Shown: in pieces, positions 33,457 to 42,132 of the stretch
Numbering within the stretch: position 1 is the stretch's first letter
Layout of the letters: the number at the start of each line of letters is the position of its first letter
Assembly (NCBI RefSeq): GCF_000427905.1
Contig: NZ_KE386604.1
Span: 186,001-250,000 of the forward strand
Direction of reading: 5' to 3'
Source of the DNA: Thermocrispum agreste DSM 44070
GTDB taxonomy: Bacteria; Actinomycetota; Actinomycetes; Mycobacteriales; Pseudonocardiaceae
DNA length: 64,000 bases
Notes under the pieces: generated by a model
The model's database searches: none
Seen by the model: the letters and a program-made list of their open reading frames with translations, nothing else
Told to the model about the DNA's origin: nothing
Made by a program: the position numbers and the translations under genes

Positions 33457-34629
33457 TCACGCCAAGGCGGAGACCGGGCCGCCCACCGCGGTGCGGGCCT
33501 TGACCAGGTCCTTGCTGAGGTCGACCCCGAGCCAGGCGGTGAGCACCCCGTCCCGGCTCCACACCGCCCGCAGCAGCGAGCCGTCGTCGGCGGTGTCGAC
33601 GGTCAGGTCGTCATTTGGGCCGTGGACGCCGACGTACTGCAGTTTGCGCCCGAACTGATCGGACCAGAAATAGGGGACCGGATCGTGCTCGGGGCCCTGC
33701 TCCCAGTCGAGCAAGCTGGCCGCTGCCGCGGTGGCGGCCGTGCTCGCTTCGTCCCAGTGCTCGACCAGTCGGTGGGTACCGGTGTGCGCGGTCCAGCGCT
33801 GCGCCACGTCACCGAGCGCAACCACACCCGGGACGGAGGTGCGGCAGCGGGTGTCGGTCAGGATCCCGCGATCGGTGGCGATGCCGGAATCGGCCAGCCA
33901 GCCCAGGTCGGGCCGCACACCGATGCCGGTGACGACGACGTCGGCCGCCAGGACGGTGCCGTCGGCGAGGTGCACGCCGTCCGCTTCGACCGACTGCACG
34001 GCGGTGGACGTGCGCAGATCGATGCCGTCCCACCACGGGCGCGTCGCCGCGCCGACCTCCTCGCCGAGCGCTCCGCCCAACGGCTGCGCACCGAGCTCGA
34101 GGCAGGTCACGTGGCAGCCGGCGGCCTTGGCGGCGGTGGCCACCTCGGCGCCGATCCAGCAAGCCCCGACGATCACCACACGCGCACCGGGCACCAGCTC
34201 CTTGCGCAGGGCGAGTGCGTCGCCGAGGGTGCGCAGGGTCCGTTGGGGTCCGTCGCCGGGCAACCGCAGCGGCGTCGCGCCGGTCGCGATCGCCAGCGCG
34301 TCGTAGGGCATCTCACCGGCCTCGGTGTGGACCGTGCGGGCGGTGGTGTCCAGCCCGACGGCCCGAGTGCCCAGGCGCAGGCCGACGCCCAGCTTCTCGG
34401 TGTCGAAGGGCAGTGGGGCGTCGTCGCGTTCGCCGGCCAGGACGGCCTTGGACAGCGGCGGCCGGTCGTACGGCGGAACCTCTTCGGCGCTGAGCACGGT
34501 GATGCGGCCGGTGAACTTCTTGCGGCGCAGGGCGGCGCAGAGCCGCGCGGCGGCCAGGCCGCCGCCGACCACCACGACGTTTCCGTTCTCCGGATCGAGT
34601 ACCGCCTGGCCGTTGGCTCCGCCGCTCAC
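33457..34629 (-). CDS. FAD-dependent ferredoxin reductase for the P450 system
   Basis: The 390-residue putidaredoxin-reductase-type flavoprotein transfers electrons from NAD(P)H to the small ferredoxin. The FAD motif is VVVVGGGLAAARL, YDRPPLSKAVL is the family mark and VPGVVALGDVAQ the C-terminal FAD contact. The NAD-binding motif reads VVIVGACWIGAE, with Cys where the second Gly of GxGxxG is expected. It starts with GTG, overlapping the P450 stop (GTGA). Confidence 0.9.
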   Translation of the reverse strand: MSGGANGQAVLDPENGNVVVVGGGLAAARLCAALRRKKFTGRITVLSAEEVPPYDRPPLSKAVLAGERDDAPLPFDTEKLGVGLRLGTRAVGLDTTARTVHTEAGEMPYDALAIATGATPLRLPGDGPQRTLRTLGDALALRKELVPGARVVIVGACWIGAEVATAAKAAGCHVTCLELGAQPLGGALGEEVGAATRPWWDGIDLRTSTAVQSVEADGVHLADGTVLAADVVVTGIGVRPDLGWLADSGIATDRGILTDTRCRTSVPGVVALGDVAQRWTAHTGTHRLVEHWDEASTAATAAAASLLDWEQGPEHDPVPYFWSDQFGRKLQYVGVHGPNDDLTVDTADDGSLLRAVWSRDGVLTAWLGVDLSKDLVKARTAVGGPVSALA

Positions 34630-35900
34630 TTGCCTGACCTGGTGTAGTGGTCGGGGAACAGCGGCTTGTCGCCGAGCAGCCGCTTGCCGGGCGTGAACGT
34701 CACCGGGATGCGGTGGTAGCCCGCGTTGGTTCCCTGGTCGGGGTAGGTGACGAGGTTGTCCATGTCGACGACGTAGTCACCCATGCGAGCCAGCACCTGG
34801 CGGATCATCTCCCGCGCCATGGCTTTGCCGAGGTGGGAGCCTGCGCAGCGGTGGATGCCGATCCCGAAGGCGACGTGCCGGTTCGGCCACCGGGTGATGT
34901 CGACCTTGTCGGGGTCCTTGAACTGCGCGGCGTCCCGGTTCGCCGACGCCCAGGACAGCAGCACGCGGTCGCCCTTGCGCATCGGGCAGCCGTGGAACTC
35001 GACGTCCTTCATGACCGTGCGGGCCAGCGCCTGGGTCGGGGAGAAGACCCGGAGGAATTCCTCGACCGCGATGTCGATCATCGACGGGTCGTCGATCAGG
35101 CGCTGCCGCTCGCCGGGGTTCTGGTACAGCCACACCAGCGCCTGGGTCACCAGCGACGCGGTGGTGCCGACCCCGCCGGAGATGACCAGCTCGAGGATCG
35201 AGTAGATCTCGTCGTCGGTCATCTTGCGGCCGTTGACCTCGGCGTTGATGAAGTGCGTGGTGGCGTCGTCCGCGGGGTGCTTGCGGCGGTAGGCGATGTG
35301 CTCGCGAACCGTCTTGTTCACCCACGGGACCGCCACCTCGGCGGCGTGCTGGTACTCCGGCGACCCGGGGGCGGCCGAGACCAGCGTGTGCATCGCGTCG
35401 ACGTACTGCTGGTACTGCGCGGGATCCAAGCCCAGCCAGTCGATGGTCACCGCCGCGGGCACGCCTGCCACGACGGCCAGGTCGGCCTCGCCCTTCTCGA
35501 TGATGGTGTCGATGAAGCCCGTGACGTAGTGCTTGATGGTGTCGTGCAGCTTCTCCACCGCTGCGGGCGCGGTGACCTGGTTGACCACCTTGCGGTACGG
35601 GCGGAACTCCGGCGGGTCGAGCTCGATCGGGATGTGGAACGCGGTGGGCGCCTTGGGAATGGTCACCGACAGGCCTGGGCCGCCGTACTCGTCGTGCCGC
35701 CCCGAGGAGAACGTGTCGTCGTCGCGTGAAGCCTCGAAGACCGCCTGGTAACTGGAGAGAACCCAAAAGCCGCCGTGGGCCTCGGTCCAGGCGACCGGGG
35801 TTTCCTCCCGGAGCTTGCGGTAGATGGCCACGTGGTCCTTGGCGTGTTCGGCCGAGTGGTGGTCGAACTGGACGACAGGGCAACGCTGCTGGTCGGACAT
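34626..35900 (-). CDS. Cytochrome P450
   Basis: The 424-residue bacterial P450 has the heme-binding loop AFGIGIHRCAGSHLG (axial Cys), the K-helix EEFLR ExxR motif and the I-helix ISGGVGTTAS. In the I-helix the usual acidic residue before Thr is replaced by Gly, while the Thr is kept. ATG at 35900 has GAAGGA eight bases upstream; an ATG at 35909 overlaps the ribosome site. It forms an operon with the reductase and MFS gene and is divergent from its ferredoxin. It probably hydroxylates the hydrophobic substrate. Confidence 0.94.
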   Translation of the reverse strand: MSDQQRCPVVQFDHHSAEHAKDHVAIYRKLREETPVAWTEAHGGFWVLSSYQAVFEASRDDDTFSSGRHDEYGGPGLSVTIPKAPTAFHIPIELDPPEFRPYRKVVNQVTAPAAVEKLHDTIKHYVTGFIDTIIEKGEADLAVVAGVPAAVTIDWLGLDPAQYQQYVDAMHTLVSAAPGSPEYQHAAEVAVPWVNKTVREHIAYRRKHPADDATTHFINAEVNGRKMTDDEIYSILELVISGGVGTTASLVTQALVWLYQNPGERQRLIDDPSMIDIAVEEFLRVFSPTQALARTVMKDVEFHGCPMRKGDRVLLSWASANRDAAQFKDPDKVDITRWPNRHVAFGIGIHRCAGSHLGKAMAREMIRQVLARMGDYVVDMDNLVTYPDQGTNAGYHRIPVTFTPGKRLLGDKPLFPDHYTRSGK

Positions 35901-35946
35901 CGAATCCATCCTTCTCGAGGCCAAGGGGTTCCCTGTGACGGGAACT

Positions 35947-35960
35947 ACCATGATAATGGT
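35947..35960. promoter_or_regulatory. Palindrome between the P450 and ferredoxin genes
   Basis: ACCAT-GATA-ATGGT is a perfect 5-4-5 inverted repeat containing TGATAAT. It lies 47 bases before the P450 start and 102 before the ferredoxin start, a good place to control both divergent units. Confidence 0.5.
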
Positions 35961-36061
35961 TATACGCAGCCCGGCGTCAAGCGAAAGAGTGACGGCGACA
36001 CGGCGTTGCTCCCGGGCGGTACGGACCGGCACCGTGGTGTGACGAGTCAGGAGGACCATTC

Positions 36062-36259
36062 ATGAGAGTTATCGCCGACCTGGACAAATGTCAGGGTCAC
36101 GGCCTGTGCCGGATGTCGGCGCCGGAGGTCTACGGCGTCACCGAGGACGAGGGACAGGTCATCGTCAAGTACGACGGCGACATCCCCGAGGATCTGGAGG
36201 ACAAGGCCGCGCTCGGTGTCGAATCCTGTCCGGAGCTTGCGCTGCGTATCGAGGACTGA
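36062..36259 (+). CDS. Small P450-type ferredoxin ([3Fe-4S])
   Basis: The 65-residue ferredoxin has the pattern of actinobacterial P450 redox partners: ADLDKCQGHGLC, then APEVY and the terminal SCPELAL. Only three Cys (10, 16, 56) are in cluster positions, which suits a [3Fe-4S] cluster. It is divergent from the P450/reductase operon and presumably carries electrons from the reductase to the P450. Confidence 0.93.
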   Translation: MRVIADLDKCQGHGLCRMSAPEVYGVTEDEGQVIVKYDGDIPEDLEDKAALGVESCPELALRIED

Positions 36260-36280
36260 CGGCGTCGGCCGTCGGTCGGC

Positions 36281-37564
36281 ATGATCCGGCAGAGCTCCCG
36301 GGCACGGCGCCTGGGAGGCTCCGCCACGGCCCGTGGCCCTGGCCCTCGGGGGTCCCGGGGGTGGGCGGCGGGCCTGCTCGCGTTCGGGGTGCTCGCCACG
36401 GCGATCGCGGTCCCGACGTGTCTTGGTGTCCTGGCCGTCGACGTCACCGTCGACCTGAACCTGGGCGACGCCGGCTTGGGCCTGGTCGTCTCGGCCTTCT
36501 GGGCCGTGACGGCCGTGGCGGCGCCGGTGGCCGGAAGGTGGGTCGACCGGGTCGGCTGGCCGGCAGGCGTCCGGGTGGGTGCGCTGGTGACGGCGGCCTG
36601 TCTGGCGAGCTGTGCGCTGGTCGTCGACTCCTGGGTCGCCTTGCTGGTCGTGTTCGCGATCAGCGGTGTCGGCTACGGCCTCTGCTCGCCGACCAGCAAC
36701 CTGGTCGTGGTCGAGCTCGTGCCGCCCGCGCGTCATGCCTCGGTGCTGGGGATGAAGCAGACGGCTCCGCCGCTGCTGATGGCCGCGGCCGGGGTCACGC
36801 TGCCCTGGCTGGCTCACCTGCTCGGCTGGCGCGCGGCCATGGCGGCCGTCCTGGTGCTGCCGGCTGTCGTGTTGCTGCTGGCGTGGCGCGGCGCTCGGGG
36901 GCACCGGGCCCGCTCGCGCTCCGTCTCCCGTTCGTCCCCGGTCGTCCGGCGCGCTGAGCGAAGTGTCATCGCGCCCATGGCCGTCGCCGCCGGGCTGGGT
37001 ACCTTCTCGGTGGCGACGATCACCGGTTTCGCCGTCCTCACGCTGGTTTCCGCCGGACTGTCACCGGTCGTGGCGGCGGGTGTGGTGTCCGGCGGAAGCC
37101 TGCTCGCCGTCGTCGTCCGGGTGGCCGCCGGGCGGTTTCTCGACACGCGCCCGGCCTCCGACGTGACGCCGTTGCTGGCCGTGATGGCGCTCGCCGGGAT
37201 CACGCTGGGGCTGGTGGCTGTCGGCGTCACCGGTCTCGATGCCGGCGAAGGGGCAGGTGCTCCGTGGCGGGCGGTGGTGGTCGCAGGCGTCGTACTCGCG
37301 CTCGTTGCCGCCTGGACATGGCCCGCCCTGCTGCTCATCACCGTGGTGCGCACGGTGTCCGCTCCCGGCGCGGCCAGCGGCACGGTCCAGCTGGGCAGCG
37401 GTATCGGATCCGCGGTGGGGCCGAGCGCCTTCGGTGCCTTGTCGGACGCCGGTGGCCGGGGCTGGGCGTGGGCGGCGATGGCCGTGGCCACGGTGGCCGC
37501 CATGGTCCTCGTCCGCCGGGGAGGGCGCCGTGCCGCCGCGCCGCGGTCGTCGCTCAGGGGGTGA
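36281..37564 (+). CDS. MFS transporter
   Basis: The 427-residue protein has 12 predicted membrane helices separated by a basic central loop (GARGHRARSRSVSR). GRWVDRVGWPAGVRVG fits the loop 2-3 signature of the major facilitator superfamily. It follows the ferredoxin gene by 21 bp. It is not close to the other MFS gene in sequence pattern. The transported compound is unknown. Confidence 0.85.
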   Translation: MIRQSSRARRLGGSATARGPGPRGSRGWAAGLLAFGVLATAIAVPTCLGVLAVDVTVDLNLGDAGLGLVVSAFWAVTAVAAPVAGRWVDRVGWPAGVRVGALVTAACLASCALVVDSWVALLVVFAISGVGYGLCSPTSNLVVVELVPPARHASVLGMKQTAPPLLMAAAGVTLPWLAHLLGWRAAMAAVLVLPAVVLLLAWRGARGHRARSRSVSRSSPVVRRAERSVIAPMAVAAGLGTFSVATITGFAVLTLVSAGLSPVVAAGVVSGGSLLAVVVRVAAGRFLDTRPASDVTPLLAVMALAGITLGLVAVGVTGLDAGEGAGAPWRAVVVAGVVLALVAAWTWPALLLITVVRTVSAPGAASGTVQLGSGIGSAVGPSAFGALSDAGGRGWAWAAMAVATVAAMVLVRRGGRRAAAPRSSLRG

Positions 37565-37578
37565 CGCGACCGCCACTT

Positions 37579-37596
37579 AGTGATAATAGTGATAAT
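37579..37596. promoter_or_regulatory. Double AGTGATAAT element before the acyl-CoA dehydrogenase gene
   Basis: Two perfect, directly adjacent copies of the 9-mer AGTGATAAT occupy 37579-37587 and 37588-37596, 30 bases before the start codon. The same TGATAAT core occurs at 27961 and 35951. It may be an operator or, since GATAAT resembles a -10 box, part of a promoter. Confidence 0.5.
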
Positions 37597-37626
37597 GAAA
37601 TTCGGCTGGCGAGAGCGGGAGACGCC

Positions 37627-38787
37627 ATGGACTTCGGCGTGAACGAGACCCACGAATCCATCCGGGAGGCGGTGCGAGCCATGTGTGCTCGCTTCGACGA
37701 CGACTACTGGATGGAGAAGGACGTCAAGCACGAGTTCCCGTGGGAGTTCTACCAAGCGGTCGCGGATGCCGGCTGGCTCGGCCTGACCATCCCGGAGGAG
37801 TACGGCGGCGGTGGCCTCGGGGTCAGCGAGGCCGCGATCGTCGAGCGGGAGATCTCCGCGTCCGGAGCGGGCATGGCGGGCTGCTCCGCCGTGCACATCG
37901 GCATCTTCGGTTTCGAGCCGCTGATCAGGCACGGCAGCGAAGATCTCAAGAAGCGTTTCCTGCCCCGTGCGGCGGCCGGTGACCTGCACGTCTCGTTCGC
38001 CGTGACCGAGCCGGATGCGGGCACCGACACGCTCAACCTGACCACCCAGGCGCGCAAGGTCGACGGCGGCTGGCTGGTGTCGGGCAAGAAGGTGTGGATC
38101 ACCAAGGCGCAGGAGGCGGAGCGGATGTTCCTGCTGGTCCGCACCTCGCCGCGGGAGGGCAAGGGGCATCGCGGCCTCACCCTGATGTTCGCGCCCATGG
38201 ATCGGGAACGCGTCACCATTCGCGAGATCCCGAAGATGGGCAGGCACGCGGTGGACACCAACGAGCTGTTCATCGACGACCTGTTCGTCCCCGACGAGGA
38301 CGTCATCGGCGAGGTCGGTGAGGGCTTCAAGGTGATCCTGAGCGGGCTGAACGCCGAGCGGGTGATCTCCGCCAATGCCGCGCTCGGCCTCGGCGAAGCG
38401 GCGTTGCGCCGGGCCGTGGCCTATGCCAACGAACGGGTCGTCTTCGGCCGTCCGATCGGCAAGAACCAGCTCATCTCCGGCCAGCTCGCGGAGGCCAGGA
38501 TCCGGCTGGACGCCGCGACCGCCATCTGCGACAAGGCCGCCTGGATGATCGACAACGACATTCCGTGCGGGCGCGAGGCCAACGAAGCCAAGTTCCTGGC
38601 CAGCGAGGCGGGCTTCCACGCGGCCGACGTGGCGATCAACGTGCACGGCGGATACGGCTACGCCCGCGAGTACCACGTCGAGCGCTACTTCCGCGAGGCG
38701 CGGCTCAACCGCATCGCCCCGATCAGCCAGGAGATGGTGCTCAACTACATCGCCGAGCACGTGCTCGGGCTGCCGCGGAGCTACTAG
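37627..38787 (+). CDS. Acyl-CoA dehydrogenase
   Basis: The 386-residue FAD enzyme introduces an alpha,beta double bond in a CoA ester. Typical segments are FAVTEPDAGTDT, KVWITKAQEAERM, EGFKVILSGLNAERV and the C-terminal VHGGYGYAREYHVERYFREAR. In most short-chain members the catalytic Glu lies in the YGY-x-x-E/REY region (GYAREYHVERY); this is not assigned further. It opens an operon with two NTF2-like genes. Confidence 0.93.
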   Translation: MDFGVNETHESIREAVRAMCARFDDDYWMEKDVKHEFPWEFYQAVADAGWLGLTIPEEYGGGGLGVSEAAIVEREISASGAGMAGCSAVHIGIFGFEPLIRHGSEDLKKRFLPRAAAGDLHVSFAVTEPDAGTDTLNLTTQARKVDGGWLVSGKKVWITKAQEAERMFLLVRTSPREGKGHRGLTLMFAPMDRERVTIREIPKMGRHAVDTNELFIDDLFVPDEDVIGEVGEGFKVILSGLNAERVISANAALGLGEAALRRAVAYANERVVFGRPIGKNQLISGQLAEARIRLDAATAICDKAAWMIDNDIPCGREANEAKFLASEAGFHAADVAINVHGGYGYAREYHVERYFREARLNRIAPISQEMVLNYIAEHVLGLPRSY

Positions 38788-38796
38788 GACGCCGGC

Positions 38797-39309
38797 ATGG
38801 ATCAGGCACTGCTGAAACGGCTCGAGGTGTTCCACGCCGCGGCCGAGTTGATGCACCGCTATCAGGCACTGGTCGACGCCAAGGACGTCGACGGGCTCGC
38901 CGGCCTGGTGACCGACGACGTGGAGCTGGTCAGGGTGCAGGGCAACCGGAAGGGGCGCGAGGCGTTCCTCGATCTCTACCGCGAGTTCGCGGCATCCGAC
39001 GTCGAGCTCGCCCAGCACATGCTCACCAACCTGCAGGTCTCGCCGCTCGGTGGGGAGCGCTACCAGGTGGACGCGTGCTTCTGGGTGATCACCACACACC
39101 GCACGGGCGAGGCGCGCCAGGTGTGGGGCCGGTATCGCAACGACATCGTGCAAGCCGACGGCGAGTGGCGGATCGCGGCGAAGCGCATCTCGGTCACCGG
39201 CATCGCCATCGTGCCCGAGGACGCGTTGGTGCCCGCGGACGTCACTTCGTTCGGCCCGCTGCCGCGTCGCGTCACCACCACCGAGCACGGAGGGGAGCGA
39301 GTGCGATGA
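38797..39309 (+). CDS. SnoaL/NTF2-fold protein
   Basis: The 170-residue protein has the cone-shaped alpha+beta barrel pattern of the NTF2/SnoaL/ketosteroid-isomerase superfamily: helical YQALVDAKDVDGLAGLVTDDVELVR, then GREAFLDLYREF and a long sheet ending DGEWRIAAKRIS. No catalytic residues can be assigned with certainty. It overlaps the next NTF2-like gene by ATGA and follows an acyl-CoA dehydrogenase by nine bases. Confidence 0.78.
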   Translation: MDQALLKRLEVFHAAAELMHRYQALVDAKDVDGLAGLVTDDVELVRVQGNRKGREAFLDLYREFAASDVELAQHMLTNLQVSPLGGERYQVDACFWVITTHRTGEARQVWGRYRNDIVQADGEWRIAAKRISVTGIAIVPEDALVPADVTSFGPLPRRVTTTEHGGERVR

Positions 39310-39872
39310 GCACGCAGCAGACCATCGAGCAGCGGCTGCGCCGGATCGAGGACCGGCTGGCCATTCACGACCTCGTGCACCTCTACGGGTTCGTGATGGA
39401 CGAGCGCGACCTCACCGGGCTGGACAGCCTGTTCACCGAAGACGCTCACCTTGGCTCGGACGACGGCGTGTTCGACGCCACCGGCCTCGACGAGATCGCG
39501 CGGGTCTACCAGGCCAGGTTCGACGCGCTCGGTCCCACCCACCACTTCGTCCACTCGGTCATCCCGCGCTTCGACGACGGCGACCCCGATGTCGCGCGGG
39601 GTCTAGTCAGCGGGCACGCCGAGCTGGTCCGGCAGGGCGAAACCATGGTCGTGGCGCTCCGCTACCGCGACGTCTACCGGCGCACCGAGCGCGGCTGGCG
39701 GATCGCCGACCGGGTGATGGGCTACATGTACTACCTGCCCGTCACTCAGTACGCCGAGGTGTTGAAGACGGAGAACCGCAGCCTGGTCTACGGCGACCCG
39801 CGCCCGGCCGACTGGCCGTCCGTGCTGCACGGTCACGACCTGGACTGGCTGCGCGCGTTTTACACCGGCTAG
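39306..39872 (+). CDS. SnoaL-like domain protein
   Basis: The 188-residue protein has the SnoaL_4-type N-terminus RRIEDRLAIHDLVHLYGFVMDERDLTGLDSLFTEDAHL, with the His-Asp pattern common to aromatic or steroid hydroxylase-associated members, and the sheet RGWRIADRVMGY. The family includes ring-hydroxylase small subunits, dehydratases and isomerases. Its role here is unknown; operon position suggests action on the pathway intermediate. Confidence 0.8.
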   Translation: MSTQQTIEQRLRRIEDRLAIHDLVHLYGFVMDERDLTGLDSLFTEDAHLGSDDGVFDATGLDEIARVYQARFDALGPTHHFVHSVIPRFDDGDPDVARGLVSGHAELVRQGETMVVALRYRDVYRRTERGWRIADRVMGYMYYLPVTQYAEVLKTENRSLVYGDPRPADWPSVLHGHDLDWLRAFYTG

Positions 39873-39901
39873 GGGCAGCGGTGATCGCGCCGGGCGCAGC
39901 C

Positions 39902-40174
39902 CGGCGGGTTTCCTGTGTGGTTGGTCGTGGCCGTGGTTGTGTCCGGCGTCGTTGGGTGGCCGGGTGGTGTCCTGGGTCGTCGAGCGTGGTTTCGGCGGGT
40001 TTCCTGTGTGGTTGGTCGTGGCCGTGGTTGTGTCCGGCGTCGTTGGGTGGCCGGGTGGTGTCCTGGGTCGTCGAGCGTGGTTTCGGCGGGTTTCCTGTGT
40101 GGTTGGTCGTGGCCCTGGTGGCGTCCGGCATCGTTGAGCGGCCCGGCGGTTTCCCGCGTCGTCGAGCGAGGTCC
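39902..40174. repeat. 91-bp tandem repeat, two identical units plus one degraded
   Basis: Units 39902-39992 and 39993-40083 appear identical base for base; the third (from 40084) matches well for about 30 bases and then decays. The array fills most of the gap 39873-40364 downstream of the SnoaL gene. The rest of the gap is an AT-rich stretch (40318-40350) that is probably the promoter of the flavin monooxygenase gene. Confidence 0.85.
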
Positions 40175-40364
40175 GGCGCCGTCCCGTGCCGCTGAGCGCG
40201 AGCGGGCCACTCGGCATCGTCGCAGGTCAGGCGCTTGTGCGCGAGTGACCTGTAGGTCAGCCGTCGCAGCTCGAGCGTCCGAACGGAGTCTTGCCAGTGT
40301 TGATCGTGATTTGCTTCACTGCCCTCAATATTCATGATTACCGATATCAGGATTGGGGTCGACG

Positions 40365-42116
40365 GTGACGCTCGATCAGCAGGTCGTTCCGGACCTTGAC
40401 GCCACAGTGCGTACGTGGCTCGACCGGTTGCAGAGTGCACTGCGTGACGGCGCGGCCGGCGCGACGGCGGAGCTGTTCCACTCGGATGCCTGGTGGCGAG
40501 ACCTGCTCGCCTTCACCTGGGACTTGCGTACGGCGCACGGGCACCAGGCGTTGGCGGCCAGGATCACCGAGGCGCCTCGCATGGGCGACGTGACCTTCAC
40601 CCTGCTCGACCGTCCGACGCTGGTGGAGGCCGGTGCGGAGCCGTGGGTGCAAGCCCTCTTCGAGTTCCGTACCACCGTCGCGCGAGGACGCGGGGTCCTC
40701 CGGCTCGTGGAGCGGGACGGCGCCTGGCGCGCGTGGACGCTGCTCACCGCGATGGACGAGCTGATCGGGCATGAGGAGCGGGTCGGCACACGGCGGCCGT
40801 TCGACGGCGTCGACGGGCAAGCAAGGACCTGGCCCGAGGCCCGCGAACGGCAGCGGGAGTTCACCGACGGCGACCCGGAGGTGGTGATCGTCGGGGCGGG
40901 CCACTCCGGCCTCGGCCTGGCGGCGCGGCTGGGTTGCCTCGGCGTCCCGACGCTGGTGATCGAGCGCCATCAGCGCGTCGGGGACGGGTGGCGCAACCGC
41001 TACGACTCCCTCGTTCTGCACGACCCGGTGTGGTACGACCACCTGCCGTACCTCCCGTTCCCGCCGAACTGGCCGGTCTACACGCCCAAGGACAAGCTCG
41101 CCGACTGGCTCGAGTTCTACGCGCACGCGATGGAACTCAACGTCTGGACCGGCTCCGAACTCACCGAAGCGGTGCGGGAGGGCGACAGCTGGACGCTGAT
41201 CGTGCGGCGCGCCGACGGCAGTCAGCGCACCGTTCGCCCGCGGCACCTGGTGCTGGCCACCGGGGTGAGCGGCACCGAGCCGAACATGCCCGAGCTGCCG
41301 GGCGCGGACGAGTATCGCGGGTTCGTCTGCCATTCCAGCCAGTTCCCGCACGGCGTCGACTTCTCCGGGAAGAAGGCGGTCGTCGTCGGCACCGGCAACA
41401 GCGGTCACGACCTCGCCCAGGAGCTGTTCGACGGCGGCGCCGAGGTGACCATGATCCAGCGGTCACCCACCTACGTGGTCAGCCTCGCCGGGTCGGCCAT
41501 CGCGATGACCGGTCTGTACGAGGAGTCCGGCCCGCCGACCGACGTCGCTGACCTGCTCGGCGCGTCGTTCCCGTTCAAGTGCGCCCCGGAGATGCACCAG
41601 GCCACCACGGCGGCCATGGCCGAGCACGACAAGGAGCTGCTCGCCGACCTGGAGAAGGCGGGCTTTCTGCTCACCTCCGGGATCAACGGCACCGGCGCGC
41701 TTCAGCTGTTCCTGCAACGCGGCGGCGGCTACTACATCAACGTGGGCTGCTCGGAGCTCATCGCCGACGGCTCGATCGGCCTGCGTTCCGGGGTCGAGGC
41801 GGTCCGGTTCACCTCGACCGGGCTCGAGCTGTCGGACGGCAGCACGGTGGACGCCGACGTCGTCGTCTTCGCCACCGGCTACCTGGGCATGCGCGAGACC
41901 GCCCGGCGCTTGCTCGGCGACGAGGTCGCGGACCGGTGCGGGCCGGTCTGGGGGTTGGACGACGAGGGCGAGCTGCAGGGCGTGTGGCGACGCTCCGGAC
42001 AGGACGGCCTGTGGTTCATGGGCGGGAACCTCGCGATGGCCCGCTTCTACGGCAAGTTCCTCGCACTGCAGATCAAGGCGCATCAGGTGGGGCTGCTCGA
42101 GTCCCGCACCAGGTGA
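40365..42116 (+). CDS. Flavin-containing monooxygenase with an N-terminal NTF2-like domain
   Basis: The 583-residue fusion starts with an NTF2/SnoaL-like domain of about 130 residues. The FAD motif VVIVGAGHSGLGLAARL lies near residue 173, the substrate-side YRGFVCHSSQFPHG resembles the FMO FxGxxxHS motif, and the NADPH motif is VVVGTGNSGHDLA near 338. FATGY is the C-terminal mark. It is closer to YUCCA/FMO-type than to classical Baeyer-Villiger enzymes, but either N/S oxidation or Baeyer-Villiger chemistry is possible. The GTG at 40365 (AGGATTGGGG upstream) is preferred over TTG 40353. The SDR gene follows by 16 bp. Confidence 0.9.
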   Translation: MTLDQQVVPDLDATVRTWLDRLQSALRDGAAGATAELFHSDAWWRDLLAFTWDLRTAHGHQALAARITEAPRMGDVTFTLLDRPTLVEAGAEPWVQALFEFRTTVARGRGVLRLVERDGAWRAWTLLTAMDELIGHEERVGTRRPFDGVDGQARTWPEARERQREFTDGDPEVVIVGAGHSGLGLAARLGCLGVPTLVIERHQRVGDGWRNRYDSLVLHDPVWYDHLPYLPFPPNWPVYTPKDKLADWLEFYAHAMELNVWTGSELTEAVREGDSWTLIVRRADGSQRTVRPRHLVLATGVSGTEPNMPELPGADEYRGFVCHSSQFPHGVDFSGKKAVVVGTGNSGHDLAQELFDGGAEVTMIQRSPTYVVSLAGSAIAMTGLYEESGPPTDVADLLGASFPFKCAPEMHQATTAAMAEHDKELLADLEKAGFLLTSGINGTGALQLFLQRGGGYYINVGCSELIADGSIGLRSGVEAVRFTSTGLELSDGSTVDADVVVFATGYLGMRETARRLLGDEVADRCGPVWGLDDEGELQGVWRRSGQDGLWFMGGNLAMARFYGKFLALQIKAHQVGLLESRTR

Positions 42117-42132
42117 AAGGAGGCAATCCAGC

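Noticed and set aside
39902-40174. Possible CRISPR array
   Set aside because: Units are contiguous 91-bp tandem repeats without unique spacers, and no cas gene is present in the window.
39742-40440. Minus-strand frame with a repeated Thr/Pro/Arg-rich segment, superficially like a repeat protein
   Set aside because: The repeat is the 91-bp non-coding tandem array; the frame also covers the end of the SnoaL gene and has no start signal.
40365-42116. Classical Baeyer-Villiger monooxygenase
   Set aside because: The FxGxxxHxxxW fingerprint is not present in full; the HSSQF segment and FATGY fit the wider FMO/YUCCA-like group, so only a general call is made.
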